This document shows, in pieces, positions 8,725 through 18,136 of a DNA stretch of 64,000 bases. The DNA is from Candidatus Hydrogenedentota bacterium (GTDB taxonomy: Bacteria; Hydrogenedentota; Hydrogenedentia; Hydrogenedentales; JAEUWI01): contig JAEUWI010000035.1 of the NCBI GenBank assembly GCA_016791475.1, positions 19,057-83,056 on the forward strand. The letters run 5' to 3'. The notes under the pieces are model-generated. The model saw nothing but the letters and a program-made list of their open reading frames with translations, searched no databases and was not told where the DNA came from. The position numbers were made by a program, and so were the translations under genes. Each line of letters opens with the position of its first letter. The first letter of the stretch is position 1.

Positions 8725-10311
8725 GTGATCTCAGTTGGGATGGGATGGAGACATCCGGTGATCGAGACTGTTCACCCCCATAAAATATTGCGTTGTCATC
8801 GAAACAAACCATTTCACTGCTTCAATACAGGATGCTACCAACTGAAAATCTTCCGTACGCTGGGACCACGACAGGCCCTTCTCCGCCCCCCATCGATTGG
8901 CTGCCTTCTCTTGCTTACCGTCCTCGTCTCCGGCTGCCAGGCGAAAGGATGTGGTAATCCCTATGGCACGCCCGACCAGGCTACGGCCATTGAGGACGCC
9001 ATGTATCAGGGCTCGATCGCGGACTGCGTCGCGGCGATTGCTGCGGCCCGGGAGACCCGTGCCGTCTGCGTCGGGTGCCCCGATGTGGAATTCGCCCGGG
9101 CCGCACCAGACACCACACCGCCCACGCTGGAAGACGTCGCGACGGCATGGAACACGGTGCATCTTCCGGGGCTGAACACCTACGGGGAGGATTGCCCTCC
9201 CATCGGTCGTGAATGGCCCGCCGCGGCGCTGGGTGGATACTATGCGCGTCTCGCGGGCTATCCCGCGCCGGAAGAGTTGCTCGCGCTGATCGCGAAACAA
9301 GTCGAAGGCGCACAATACGGTCCCGCCCACGCTCCGGAGCCGCTGGTTACCCATGTCGGCCTGTATGGCTATGCCGGACGCCTTGCTGAGAGAAGCGACC
9401 CTTGTTATCGGGGCGGCGTGGTTCGGGAGCGCGTGGAGGAAATCTGCGGCAAGCTCCCCCAGTTCTGCCCTGCCTATACGTCGGGGATCTGGGCGGGCGA
9501 GCGCTTTGTGGTGGCGGATTTTTCGGTGACGCCCCGGGCCTATGATGGCGGCGCGGCCTACGACCACGGTTGGGCGGGCGCCCTGATGGTGGAGGCCTGG
9601 TTGCAAGCGGGCACGCCGGAAGACCGCGGTCTTTTCGAGGCCTCGGCCCGGCTGGCGGCCGCGTGGAGCGCGAAGGAGCCGGCGGTGCGCAACCACAACT
9701 ACACGGCCAAGAATATCTGGCTCCTGGCGCAACTCTATGCCCTCACCGGCGAGGCGCCCTTTCGAGATGCCCTGGTGGATCGGCTGGAACGCAATCTCAA
9801 GCCGGGCGTACTCATGGATCGCGACGCGGACGGTCTCGTGGACGGCATGGCCCATCAGCCCTTTGCCGAACTCAATCCGGTGGCCCGGACCCCCGGACGC
9901 ATGTGGGACGGGCACAACAGCATTCTCTGGTATCAGGCGATGAATACCTGGGCCATGACGGAAGCCTACTGCGCCTTCCGTGACAGAGGCGATGTGGAGG
10001 AGGCCGGGGAGTTGCGACCGTTTGCCGTCGCCATGCTGGACAATATGGCCTGGGAATTGACCCAGCTCGGGCCGGGTGTGGACATCGGCGAGGGCGCCCA
10101 TCCCACGCCCTACGCCCTTCTGGTCGGCCTGAGGAAGATCGCCGCCGCGGAGGGGGAAACCCACGCGAACTGGGAAGCCGCCCTGGCCGTTCTATGGAAC
10201 ACGGGATATTTTGAGCGCTTCGAGGGCGGCCGAAGCACGGCCAACTGCGGGTTGTATCTGCTCCACCTGAGCGGAGCGCCATTTGTCCCATTGGGAGCAC
10301 GGGTTCCTTGA
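8725..10311 (+). CDS. exported lipoprotein of unknown function, possibly (alpha/alpha)6-barrel
   Basis: I do not recognise the family. The frame contains a hydrophobic stretch ending in a lipobox, LLLLTVLVSGC (cysteine at residue 71 of the longest form), so the mature protein is probably lipid-anchored. The true start is likely well inside the frame, because a signal peptide should begin about 20-25 residues before the cysteine, but no ATG lies there; a CTG near 8860 or 8842 is possible. The mature part is cysteine-rich early and then shows repeating aromatic helices such as YDHGWAGALMVEAWL and NYTAKNIWLLAQLYALTG, reminiscent of glycan-active helical barrels. It stands alone between the divergent ATPase module and the next gene. 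Confidence 0.55.
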   Translation: MISVGMGWRHPVIETVHPHKILRCHRNKPFHCFNTGCYQLKIFRTLGPRQALLRPPSIGCLLLLTVLVSGCQAKGCGNPYGTPDQATAIEDAMYQGSIADCVAAIAAARETRAVCVGCPDVEFARAAPDTTPPTLEDVATAWNTVHLPGLNTYGEDCPPIGREWPAAALGGYYARLAGYPAPEELLALIAKQVEGAQYGPAHAPEPLVTHVGLYGYAGRLAERSDPCYRGGVVRERVEEICGKLPQFCPAYTSGIWAGERFVVADFSVTPRAYDGGAAYDHGWAGALMVEAWLQAGTPEDRGLFEASARLAAAWSAKEPAVRNHNYTAKNIWLLAQLYALTGEAPFRDALVDRLERNLKPGVLMDRDADGLVDGMAHQPFAELNPVARTPGRMWDGHNSILWYQAMNTWAMTEAYCAFRDRGDVEEAGELRPFAVAMLDNMAWELTQLGPGVDIGEGAHPTPYALLVGLRKIAAAEGETHANWEAALAVLWNTGYFERFEGGRSTANCGLYLLHLSGAPFVPLGARVP

Positions 10312-10354
10312 TTCGACTGGACTGTCACGGGGCAACGCTGGCATAATATATATT

Positions 10355-11644
10355 ATGAATACACTTTTACGAAACCTGATCCTCCTCGCCTGCGTCGCCC
10401 CCCGGGCCGCGCTTGCTCAGGACGCCTTTGAGGCGCCGCCGATCAGCTACAGCGAAACCGCACCGGACAATCCCATCGAGCGGCTGCGGACCGAAATTGA
10501 AACCGGGAGCGCCACGCTCGCCCAGGACGAGCACGGTTACCTCCGGCCGCTGTTAAAGCTGCTGGGGGTTCCCGAGTCCTCCCAGGTGCTGGTCTTTTCC
10601 AAGACTTCGCTCCAGATCAACAACATATCCCCCGCCGCGCCCCGCGCCATTTACTTCAATGACGACGTCTACATTGGTTCGGTGCAGCACAGCGATGTGG
10701 TGGAAATCTCCGCCGCCGACCCGAAGTTGGGAACGGTGTTCTACACCCTCGCTCCCGGCGCCGGGTCGCGGCCGGAGATTGTGCGCCAGCGGCACGAATG
10801 CCTTCAGTGCCACGGCGGGAGCATGACGCGGAATATCCCAGGGCACATTGTGCGCTCCGTTTTTCCCGCGCAAGACGGTCAGCCCATCATGAAAGCGGGC
10901 TCCGCGCTCACGGATCACACCACGCCGATGGAAGAACGCTGGGGCGGCTGGTACATCACGGGGACCCATGGCAACGCCCGCCATCGGGGCAACCAGATCG
11001 CCACGGAAACGCCCTATGACGCGATTATCGACGTGGAAGCTGGGGCCAACCAGCCGACGCTGCCGCCACGGGTGAACACGGCGGATTACCTGACCCCGCA
11101 CAGCGATATCGTGGCCATGCTGGTGCTGGAGCACCAGGCCCACATGCACAACCTGATGACGCAAGCCAACTTCGAAACGCGCATGGCGCTCCATCGCCAG
11201 GCGGTGATGGACAAGATATTCGACCGGGCCCCGGATGAACTCAGCGAATCGAGCCAGCGGATCATCAAGAGCGCGGGCGACGCGCTGGTGGACTATATGA
11301 TCTTCGCCCATGAAGAAGAGCTGAAGTCCCCAATTCAAGGGACCTCGGGCTTTGCGGAAGCATTTTCCGCGCTGGGTCCCCGGGACAGTCAGGGGCGCTC
11401 GCTGCGTGAGCTGGATTTGGAAAGCAGGCTGTTCACGTATCCCCTGAGCTACCTCATCTACTCGCCCCAGTTCGACGGCCTGCCCGGCGCCATGAAAGAC
11501 TACGTCTACCAGCGCCTGTGGAACATCCTCACGGGGGCCGAGGCCACCCCGGATCTGCTCTTTCTCACCAATGCGAAGTGCCGGGCCATCCGGGAGATCC
11601 TGATCGATACGAAACCGGGGCTACCGGCGTATTGGGTCCGGTAA
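10355..11644 (+). CDS. exported protein with a single CxxCH haem motif
   Basis: The ATG at 10355 gives 429 residues with a signal peptide (NLILLACVAPRAALA). A CLQCH motif at about 149-153 (RHECLQCHGGSM) predicts one c-type haem. The surrounding sequence, including VFYTLAPGAGSRPEI before it and NIPGHIVRSVFPAQDG and ERWGGWYITGTHGN after it, reads as a conserved periplasmic family whose function I cannot name. A second helical region (LVLEHQAHMHNLMTQANFE) follows. No Shine-Dalgarno sequence precedes the ATG; a TA-rich block abuts it, so a leaderless transcript or another start is possible. Confidence 0.65.
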   Translation: MNTLLRNLILLACVAPRAALAQDAFEAPPISYSETAPDNPIERLRTEIETGSATLAQDEHGYLRPLLKLLGVPESSQVLVFSKTSLQINNISPAAPRAIYFNDDVYIGSVQHSDVVEISAADPKLGTVFYTLAPGAGSRPEIVRQRHECLQCHGGSMTRNIPGHIVRSVFPAQDGQPIMKAGSALTDHTTPMEERWGGWYITGTHGNARHRGNQIATETPYDAIIDVEAGANQPTLPPRVNTADYLTPHSDIVAMLVLEHQAHMHNLMTQANFETRMALHRQAVMDKIFDRAPDELSESSQRIIKSAGDALVDYMIFAHEEELKSPIQGTSGFAEAFSALGPRDSQGRSLRELDLESRLFTYPLSYLIYSPQFDGLPGAMKDYVYQRLWNILTGAEATPDLLFLTNAKCRAIREILIDTKPGLPAYWVR

Positions 11645-11675
11645 CGCGCACGCAGGCCCTGTGCGGTGAATCTTC

Positions 11676-11709
11676 TTCCGTGAATTTCCGTGTCTTTCCG
11701 TGGTCGAAC
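11676..11709 (+). repeat. dispersed TTCCGTG-type intergenic repeat, copy 1
   Basis: The 158-base gap between two convergent genes contains three near-copies of TTCCGTG (TTCCGTGAA, TTCCGTGTC, TTCCGTGGTC). The same block recurs twice after topA, once in each orientation, marking a dispersed repeat family. Confidence 0.6.
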
Positions 11710-11802
11710 CATTGTTTTGCGGGCAATGGCTGCTCCCAGTGAACTTGTGCCCAACGGTCGTTCACCCTTTTTCAATCGCCGCATGCTTACAGCCGGAAGC
11801 TG

Positions 11803-12735
11803 CTACGCATGCGGGTGCGCCTGCTCATAGACCTGCCTGAGGCGCTCGATGCTCACGTGGGTATATATCTGCGTGGATGACAGATTTTCGTGCCCGAGAA
11901 GTTCCTGCACCGTGCGGAGGTCCGCGCCGCCGTCGAGCATGTGGGTGGCGAAGGTGTGGCGAAGGGTGTGGGGCGAGACCTCCCGCCTGCCAGGCAGTAC
12001 CAGGCGCACGTAGTGCTCCACAACGCGCTGGATGCTTCGGGTGGTCAGCGGGCCGCCCCGGGCGTTGACAAAAAGGACATCATGCTTCGGTTCCCCGATG
12101 GAGGCACGAACCCCCAGATAGTTCTTGAGTGCTTCCCGGGCGAATTTGCCAAGATGGACGATGCGCTCCTTCTTCCGCTTGCCGAACACCCGCATGGTGC
12201 TCTGGATCAGGTCTACATCCCCCAGCTTTACGCCCCGGGCCTCGCTGGCGCGGGCGCCGCTGCTGTAGAGCGTCTCCATCAACGCGCGATCCCGGATGCC
12301 GAGCGGTTTCGAGGTGTCCGGGGCCTCCAGCAGGGCCGTTACCTCGGGGATGGAGAGTACATCGGGCAGGTCCCTGGGCAGCTTCGGCGAAGAAACGGCC
12401 TTGGCGGGATTATCCTTTAAATAGTCCGATTGGACAAAATAGCGGTAGGCGGCCCTGAGCGAGGCCAGTTTCCGGGCCGTGGTCCGGGGGGAGTTGCCCC
12501 GGGTCTGGATATGGGCGAGGTAAGAGCGGATGTTCTGCTTGTCGGCCCGCTGAAGCACATCAAGGGAGGCCTGGGGCAGGATTTCGTCGTCCGGCAGGTC
12601 AAAGGCCCTGGGCCCGAGCACCATCCAGGCGCAGAAGTGGTCCAGATCGCGCATGTAGGCCCGCAGGGTGTGGGGCGAATAGTTCCGCTCGATCTTGAGG
12701 TAGTTCATGAACTGGAGTATGGGGATTTGCGACAT
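11803..12735 (-). CDS. xerC: tyrosine recombinase XerC/XerD
   Basis: Xer recombinases resolve chromosome dimers at dif with FtsK. The product from ATG 12735 (310 residues, the family's normal size) has the core-binding SAM-like domain (FMNYLKIERNYSPHTLRAYMRDL) and a catalytic domain with all expected residues: Arg in LYSSGARASE, Lys on the beta-hairpin (RVFGKRKKERIVHLG), the HTLRHTFATHML box, the second His in ELLGHENLSSTQIYTHV and the C-terminal Tyr of that segment. An upstream in-frame ATG (12825) would add 30 poorly conserved residues and is rejected. It is probably chromosomal Xer, not a phage integrase, given length, motifs and topA/smg neighbours. XerC versus XerD cannot be decided here. 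Confidence 0.9.
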   Translation of the reverse strand: MSQIPILQFMNYLKIERNYSPHTLRAYMRDLDHFCAWMVLGPRAFDLPDDEILPQASLDVLQRADKQNIRSYLAHIQTRGNSPRTTARKLASLRAAYRYFVQSDYLKDNPAKAVSSPKLPRDLPDVLSIPEVTALLEAPDTSKPLGIRDRALMETLYSSGARASEARGVKLGDVDLIQSTMRVFGKRKKERIVHLGKFAREALKNYLGVRASIGEPKHDVLFVNARGGPLTTRSIQRVVEHYVRLVLPGRREVSPHTLRHTFATHMLDGGADLRTVQELLGHENLSSTQIYTHVSIERLRQVYEQAHPHA

Positions 12736-12810
12736 GGGCGATCGTACCTTGGGCGCATTTTGGGCGAGGCGGGCTTGTGGAAGCAAGCGATGCTGTGATC
12801 TGCGAAGGGC

Positions 12811-12873
12811 GATCGGAGGGATCAAACGGATCGGACCGATCTGATCGGTCTAATCAGTCTGATCAGTCCGATT
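12811..12873 (+). repeat. dispersed GATCGG/CCGATC palindromic intergenic repeat, copy 1
   Basis: A run of degenerate ten-base units built on GATCGGACCGATC and its relatives (GATCGGTC, AATCAGTC, GATCAGTCC) lies between the divergent xer and topA genes. Related blocks occur at about 18191-18250 and 34503-34547. Confidence 0.6.
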
Positions 12874-13071
12874 CCACCACCGCAAAAGCCGAAGCGCATC
12901 TTCGATTTTTTGAGTTAAGTTCCATTTTGGCGCACAATTACCCAGACTAGCCTACTTGCCCTTGGGACGGGCAAGGTGTTAATGTCTCGCCAAAGCATGA
13001 GCTGTTGAATACGGCCCCCCGGCATTCGGGCGGGCCGCGCGGGCAATTTCTGCCCTGATAAGGATATCCCC

Positions 13072-15771
13072 TTGAAACTGGTAATTGTAGAGTCCCCGGC
13101 GAAGGCGAAGACCATCGGGAAGTTCCTGGGCAAGGACCACACGGTGCTGGCCAGCTACGGCCACGTCCGTGATCTCCCGAGCAACGCCGACGAGATTCCG
13201 GCTGAATATAAGAAGAAGCCCTGGGCGCGGATGGCGGTGGATGTGGAGAACGACTTCGCACCGATTTACGTGGTGCAGGCGGACAGCAAGAAGCAGATTG
13301 CGGAGCTGAAGAAGCACCTTAAGGAGGCCGACGAGGTTGTTCTCGCGACGGACGAAGACCGCGAAGGGGAAGCCATAAGCTGGCACTTGCTGGAGATTCT
13401 GAAGCCCAAAGTGCCGGTCAGGCGCATCGTATTCCACGAGATCACCCAGGAAGCCATCCGCGAGGCGGTTGCGAATCCCCGGGACGTGAATCAGGAGCTG
13501 GTGCGGGCCCAGGAAGGGCGCCGCATTCTGGACCGTCTTTTCGGTTATTCCCTCTCCCCCGTACTGTGGAAAAAGGTCCGTACCAAGCTGAGCGCGGGCC
13601 GCGTGCAGAGCGTGGCGGTGCGCCTGGTGGTGGAACGGGAGGAAGAGCGCCGGGCCTTCCACAAGGCGAACTATTGGGACATCGAGGCGGCCCTCAAAGC
13701 CGAAGGGATCGATTTCATGGCGACCCTGGTCGAGGTGAACGGCCAGCGCATCGCCTCGGGCAAGGATTTTGACGAGACCACCGGTCTGCTGAAGTCGGAC
13801 AAGGTGCTGTGGCTGAAAGAGGAAGAGGCCCGTTCCCTGAGCGAGGGTCTGAAGGCCCACGTGCCGTGGACGATTACCTCGGTCCAGCAGAAAGAGGCCA
13901 AGCTCCGGCCCTATCCCCCGTTTATCACGTCCACGTTGCAACAGGCGGCCAGTTCGGTGCTGGGATTTTCCCCGCGAGACACCATGCGCGTGGCCCAGCG
14001 CCTCTATGAAGGCGTGGACCTGGGCGGTGGCGAGCGGGAAGGTCTGATTACCTACATGCGAACCGACTCGGTGACCCTGAGCAACCGGGCGCTGGAAGAA
14101 GCGGAAAAGGTGATTAAAGACAAGTACGGCGAGCGCTATCACCACCGCCGTCAGTTCTCCACCAAATCGAAGATGGCGCAGGAGGCCCACGAGGCCATCC
14201 GCCCGACGCACTTGAGCCGCACGCCGGAACAGGCCGCAAAGTACATCAGCGGCGACGACCTGAAACTGTATCGCCTGATTTGGAACCGCACCCTGGCCTC
14301 CCAGATGGCCGATGCGGAACTGCTGCGCACAACCATCGATTTCGAAGCCAACGCCAACGGAAAGAAGGCCACGTTGCGTTCCAACGGATCGGTGGTGACG
14401 TTCCCCGGATTTTTGAAGGTGGCGGACAGCGGCCAGCAGGATTCGCTCCTGCCCGCCCTGGCCGAGGGCGATAAAGCCGGCCCCGGCCAGAAGGTCACGA
14501 TTGACGATATTAATGCCCTGGGCCATGAGACGAAGCCCCCTGCGCGCTACAACGAGGCCTCGCTCGTGCGACGACTGGAAGAAGAAGGCATTGGCCGGCC
14601 TTCGACCTATGCGCCAACAATCTCCATCATCCAGCAGCGCGGGTATGTGGAAAAGCAGGGTAAGGCGCTGGTCCCCACCTTCGTGGGCATCGCGGTGACC
14701 TTCCTCTTGCGCGACCACTTCCCGGAATATGTCGAGATTAAGTTTACGGCGCGGATGGAAAATGCGCTGGACGCGATTGCTGAAGGCCAGATGGACTGGG
14801 TGGATTTCCTCCGCGCCTTCTACAACGGTCACGGCGATTTCGGCGCCGGGCTCGCCCCCACGATTGAATCGGAGCTGGACAAGATCGAGTTCCCGAATAT
14901 CCCGGTGGGGATTGCGGCGGACGGTCAGCCCCTGGTCGTACGCCTGGGACGCGCTCAGCCTTTCATCCAAAAGGGCGAGGGCGGTACGGGCAATACGGCC
15001 TCCATCCCTTCGGATGTGACCTACGATGAATTGACGGTGGAACAGGCGGAGGCCCTGCTGGAAGCCCGGGCCAAGGCGGATGAACCGCTGGGCCAGGATC
15101 CGGAAACCGGCAAGAACATCTATGCTATTCTGGGTCCGTACGGCCCCTATGTTCAGCTTGGCGAACAGGAGGAAGGCAGCAAAGTGAAGCCCAAGCGCGC
15201 CAGCCTGGGCAAGGGCATCACGCTGGAGAATGTCACGCTGGACATTGCTCTCCAGTATCTTTCCCTGCCGCGCACGCTGGGCCTGCACCCAGAATCGGGC
15301 AAACCCATTCGCTCGGCGATCGGTCGTTTCGGCCCCTACATCGTCCATGACGGCGATTTCCGGAGTCTCAAGAACATCGACGACGTGTTCCATCTTCCCC
15401 TGGAAGCCGCCCTGGAAATGCTGGCCCAGCCGAAGCGCCGGGGACGTCAGAAGACGGTGCTGCGGGAAGTGGGCTTGGTACCGGGCACCGAGACGAAGAT
15501 CGAGATGTTCGACGGGCGCTATGGCCCCTACGTAACCGACGGCACCACAAACGCGTCGTTGCCGAAGGAGGCCGATCCGCAGACTTTCACGCTGGAGCAG
15601 TCCATCGCGCTACTGGCCGCGCAGGCGGAGAAGACGCCCGCGAAGAAAAAGGCGGCGGCCAAAAAGAAACCGGCCGCAAAGAAAAAGGCCGCCGCAAAGA
15701 AACCCGCGGCCAAGAAGAAAGCAGCGACGAAGAAGCCCGCCGCCAGGAAAAAGGCGGCAAGCGAGGGCTGA
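13072..15771 (+). CDS. topA: DNA topoisomerase I (type IA)
   Basis: TopA relaxes negative supercoils by a single-strand passage reaction. The 899-residue protein starts at TTG 13072 (AAGGATATCCCC upstream) with the TOPRIM opening LVIVESPAKAKTIGKFLG, includes the acidic TDEDREGEAISWHL motif, and has the catalytic tyrosine in GLITYMRTDSVTLS (Tyr328). The C-terminus lacks the CxxC zinc fingers of the E. coli enzyme; it has repeated modules instead (ILGPYGPYVQLGEQ, IGRFGPYIVHDGDF, DGRYGPYVTDGT), followed by a Lys/Ala/Pro-rich tail from about 845 onward. Such tails occur in several phyla and probably bind DNA non-specifically. A strong terminator follows. Confidence 0.96.
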   Translation: MKLVIVESPAKAKTIGKFLGKDHTVLASYGHVRDLPSNADEIPAEYKKKPWARMAVDVENDFAPIYVVQADSKKQIAELKKHLKEADEVVLATDEDREGEAISWHLLEILKPKVPVRRIVFHEITQEAIREAVANPRDVNQELVRAQEGRRILDRLFGYSLSPVLWKKVRTKLSAGRVQSVAVRLVVEREEERRAFHKANYWDIEAALKAEGIDFMATLVEVNGQRIASGKDFDETTGLLKSDKVLWLKEEEARSLSEGLKAHVPWTITSVQQKEAKLRPYPPFITSTLQQAASSVLGFSPRDTMRVAQRLYEGVDLGGGEREGLITYMRTDSVTLSNRALEEAEKVIKDKYGERYHHRRQFSTKSKMAQEAHEAIRPTHLSRTPEQAAKYISGDDLKLYRLIWNRTLASQMADAELLRTTIDFEANANGKKATLRSNGSVVTFPGFLKVADSGQQDSLLPALAEGDKAGPGQKVTIDDINALGHETKPPARYNEASLVRRLEEEGIGRPSTYAPTISIIQQRGYVEKQGKALVPTFVGIAVTFLLRDHFPEYVEIKFTARMENALDAIAEGQMDWVDFLRAFYNGHGDFGAGLAPTIESELDKIEFPNIPVGIAADGQPLVVRLGRAQPFIQKGEGGTGNTASIPSDVTYDELTVEQAEALLEARAKADEPLGQDPETGKNIYAILGPYGPYVQLGEQEEGSKVKPKRASLGKGITLENVTLDIALQYLSLPRTLGLHPESGKPIRSAIGRFGPYIVHDGDFRSLKNIDDVFHLPLEAALEMLAQPKRRGRQKTVLREVGLVPGTETKIEMFDGRYGPYVTDGTTNASLPKEADPQTFTLEQSIALLAAQAEKTPAKKKAAAKKKPAAKKKAAAKKPAAKKKAATKKPAARKKAASEG

Positions 15772-15821
15772 AACTCGCCGGGACAAAGCTACCGGTAAAC
15801 AGCGAAGATATTTGACCGTTC

Positions 15822-15857
15822 AAGAGCGCAAAGGAGAGTACTTCTTTGCGCTCTTTT
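15822..15857 (+). terminator. Rho-independent terminator after topA
   Basis: A 12-bp perfect stem AAGAGCGCAAAG (15822-15833) / CTTTGCGCTCTT (15844-15855) with a 10-base loop runs into a short T tract, about 50 bases after the topA stop. Confidence 0.85.
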
Positions 15858-15886
15858 CTATCAATTCCCTGACAGTCCAGGAAAGG

Positions 15887-16066
15887 GTTGACCACGGAAG
15901 GGCGCGGCATTTCACGGAATCTACAGCGATCTGAATTGTCGATTGAACATTGCGAAATGGCGCTTGCCCTGATGCCTGGATTGTGTCCCCCTCGCGATTT
16001 GACCACAATCGCGCGACTATCTCGTTCACTCCTTCCGTGAAATTTCGTGCCCTTCCGTGGTCAAGA
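15887..16066. repeat. inverted pair of TTCCGTG-type repeats
   Basis: Two copies of the TTCCGTGAAATTTCGTGCCCTTCCGTGGTC-like block lie here in opposite orientation: about 15887-15919 (minus sense) and 16032-16066 (plus sense). They occupy most of the 350-base gap between topA and smg and match the copy at 11676. No gene is seen in the 110 bases between them. Confidence 0.6.
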
Positions 16067-16124
16067 AACGAAATCCCCGCAGGCCATTGCCAACGGGGAT
16101 TTGTAATTGAGTATTTCGGATCAA

Positions 16125-16583
16125 TCAGTGCAGGGGGCCGGTGCCGCCTTCGAAGACCTGAAAGATCGTCTGCTGCGACTCCACGTCGCGCGTTCCCATG
16201 AGAATCCAGCTCAGCAGGTACTCCAGTTCGTCCAGGGTGACGATACCCTCCGTCTGCACGACGCGCTCGAAAATCATTTCCCGCTCGTAGGGATCAATCA
16301 GTTCGTAGAGCTCCAAACGGGCCAGGGCGTCGCGGGCCTCGCGAGAAAGTTTGTGGCTTTCGATGGCGGAGAGATGGCGAACGGTACCGGTGTTTCGGCG
16401 GCCTTCGGCCTGCTCGGCGGACAATTCGGCCCCGACCAGGCGCATGGCGGCATCAATATCGCGCTTGGCGTAACCCTGCCCCGCCAGCCACTTACGCATC
16501 CCGGATTCGGACGGGGCGGCTTCTGGATGCTCTTCCAGCCGTTGTAGAATAACGCTGATCAACTCCGAGAGCGCTTGTTTCAT
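16125..16583 (-). CDS. smg: Smg/DUF494-like protein
   Basis: Smg-family proteins are small proteins of unknown molecular role often encoded near topA, dprA or def/fmt. From ATG 16583 (GGGAG upstream) the 152-residue product shows the typical tail: LSREARDALARLELYELIDP, then EREMIFERVV, then LDELEYLLSWILMG. The N-terminal half has the LISVILQRLEE helix and a GYAKRDIDAAMRLV helix. Position next to topA and xer fits the family. Longer in-frame starts up to 16763 add unconserved residues. Confidence 0.7.
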   Translation of the reverse strand: MKQALSELISVILQRLEEHPEAAPSESGMRKWLAGQGYAKRDIDAAMRLVGAELSAEQAEGRRNTGTVRHLSAIESHKLSREARDALARLELYELIDPYEREMIFERVVQTEGIVTLDELEYLLSWILMGTRDVESQQTIFQVFEGGTGPLH

Positions 16584-16781
16584 AACCGTTCTCCCATGAT
16601 CGAGAGCCTGTGCCGGGAAATAAGAACGTTCCGGGGATACAATACTGCTTCCACTAACTGACTTCCTCAAGACACCCCGGGCGGGTACGACTAAACGAAC
16701 GTGCTGCACGCGATTCCCGCCATGCTCTCGCAATATTGTAGGTCCCACGGAGCGGGGTGTCAACTTTTCCGTTAAATCGAC

Positions 16782-17570
16782 TCAATTTGGGGCGGCGGTC
16801 GCCGGGGTGGCCTGGCCCGCCAGCATCTGGTTCAGCCAGACCACGATCTGTCCCGTGGCCTGGGGAGATGTGGCAAATATATCTACGCCATGGGCCGTGC
16901 CCGGGTAGGTATGGGTTTCGATATGCCCCGGGGCGATGGCCTTCAAGGTGGTCCCGGACGAGGCCGCGTAGGCATCCCCCTCTGCCCAGACCAGGAGCGT
17001 CGGCCGCTGGGCACGCTGCTCCATGAGGGGTTCGGCGGCGATACCCTCGATTTCGAGTCCCGGCGAGAGCATGACGAGGCCCTGCAGCGCCGGGTTCTGC
17101 GACGCATAGTCGAGGGCCAGGCTTGCGCCGAGGGCCTCACCGGCGATGAAAAGGTTTTCCTGGTCCGCACCGGCGGCCACCAGCGCCTGCAGGGCCGCAT
17201 CCAGGTCGAAGAGGGCCTTACGCCAGTCCGCCGGGGCAAACTGCTTGAAATTCAGTGGCTGGCCGGTGGCATCGCGGCTGTCGCCGTGCCCCCGCAGATC
17301 GAAGGTGACGACAAGATAGCCCGATTGCTGGGCGCGCACCGCGAGGGGCTCCCAGAGCGCGGCGCGGCCCCCTTTGCGGTGGACGAGAATCAAACCCGGC
17401 GGATTGGCCTGTACGGGACGGTAGATGTGTGCCGAGAGGGTGATGCCGTCGGACGTGTTGAGCACCATATCGTGATCTTCGAGTCGGGCGCGCTGGCCGC
17501 AGGCCGCGAGGGACAAGGCCAGACACAGCGCGAGGGCCGAAGTGAACAGCCGAGGACGACGAAAAATCAT
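16782..17570 (-). CDS. lipoprotein alpha/beta-hydrolase fold, nucleophile replaced by Ala
   Basis: From ATG 17570 the 262-residue product starts with a lipoprotein signal (LALCLALSLAACGQ, lipobox LAAC). The body is an alpha/beta hydrolase: oxyanion-region LILVHRKGGRAALW, VVTFDLRGHGDSRD, acid-strand LLVWAEGDAYA and His in YPGTAHGVDIF. The nucleophile elbow, where the family normally has G-x-S-x-G, reads IAGEALGASLALDYA, with Ala in place of Ser. A serine three residues later does not fit the elbow. The protein may therefore be catalytically dead or use another mechanism. It is followed by the SCP2-like gene on the same strand, 138 bases apart. Confidence 0.75.
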   Translation of the reverse strand: MIFRRPRLFTSALALCLALSLAACGQRARLEDHDMVLNTSDGITLSAHIYRPVQANPPGLILVHRKGGRAALWEPLAVRAQQSGYLVVTFDLRGHGDSRDATGQPLNFKQFAPADWRKALFDLDAALQALVAAGADQENLFIAGEALGASLALDYASQNPALQGLVMLSPGLEIEGIAAEPLMEQRAQRPTLLVWAEGDAYAASSGTTLKAIAPGHIETHTYPGTAHGVDIFATSPQATGQIVVWLNQMLAGQATPATAAPN

Positions 17571-17708
17571 GCTGGCCTCAGCGACGTTCTTGACGGCCTG
17601 TACAAGACATGCGGGTCCGGAGTCCGACACGACTGACGCCGGGCGCCACCCACACCCGGCGTTTCTATCGAGCGTACGGGCGGCAAGCCCCTCCGGGCGT
17701 ATCCTGCC

Positions 17709-18032
17709 TTACCCGAGATTGAAGACACTCTGGAGCTTCAGGGCCAGGGCCATGTCGCCCTGAATCTTCAACTTGCCGGTCATGAAAGCCATCTGTCCGT
17801 TCAGCTTGCCCTGGAGCAGGTTCAGGAAATTGCCCGACTCCATGGTGATCGTGATGCTGGGCTTCTCCGCGGCGCCCGCGCTCACCACAGCGTCGCCGTT
17901 GGCGATGGCGATATTCCATTCACCGCCACCGTCGCCCGTGATGTTGAACTGATAGACGCAGTTCATGCCCTGAATCTTCTCTTTGTTCACTTTCGCCGGC
18001 ACCTGGTCGAAGAATGCAGCTACATCAGACAT
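17709..18032 (-). CDS. SCP2 sterol-carrier-like protein
   Basis: The 107-residue protein from ATG 18032 is a single SCP2-type lipid-binding domain: VYQFNITGDGGGEWNIAIANG on the first strands and the hallmark SGNFLNLLQGKLNGQMAFMTGKLKIQGDMALALKL near the C-terminus, given here in outline. Such proteins bind hydrophobic ligands or acyl chains in the cytoplasm; the ligand cannot be inferred. GGAGG lies 11 bases upstream of the start. The upstream ATG/GTG region to 18095 is not conserved. Confidence 0.85.
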   Translation of the reverse strand: MSDVAAFFDQVPAKVNKEKIQGMNCVYQFNITGDGGGEWNIAIANGDAVVSAGAAEKPSITITMESGNFLNLLQGKLNGQMAFMTGKLKIQGDMALALKLQSVFNLG

Positions 18033-18136
18033 ACGCGTATTCGCCTCCGTTGAGTTTTTTGGCGGCCCATCGTCGCCAGCCTTGATACGGCCCAATTGCC
18101 CGCAAGGTCACGGGTACTCTAGCACGCGGCGAATTC

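Noticed and set aside
11803..12735. phage or integron integrase
   Set aside because: Length, motif set and position beside topA/smg fit chromosomal XerC/D; no att sites or phage genes are nearby.
12979..15393. 804-codon minus-strand frame over topA
   Set aside because: Topoisomerase I on the plus strand is unmistakable; the antisense frame is a GC shadow.
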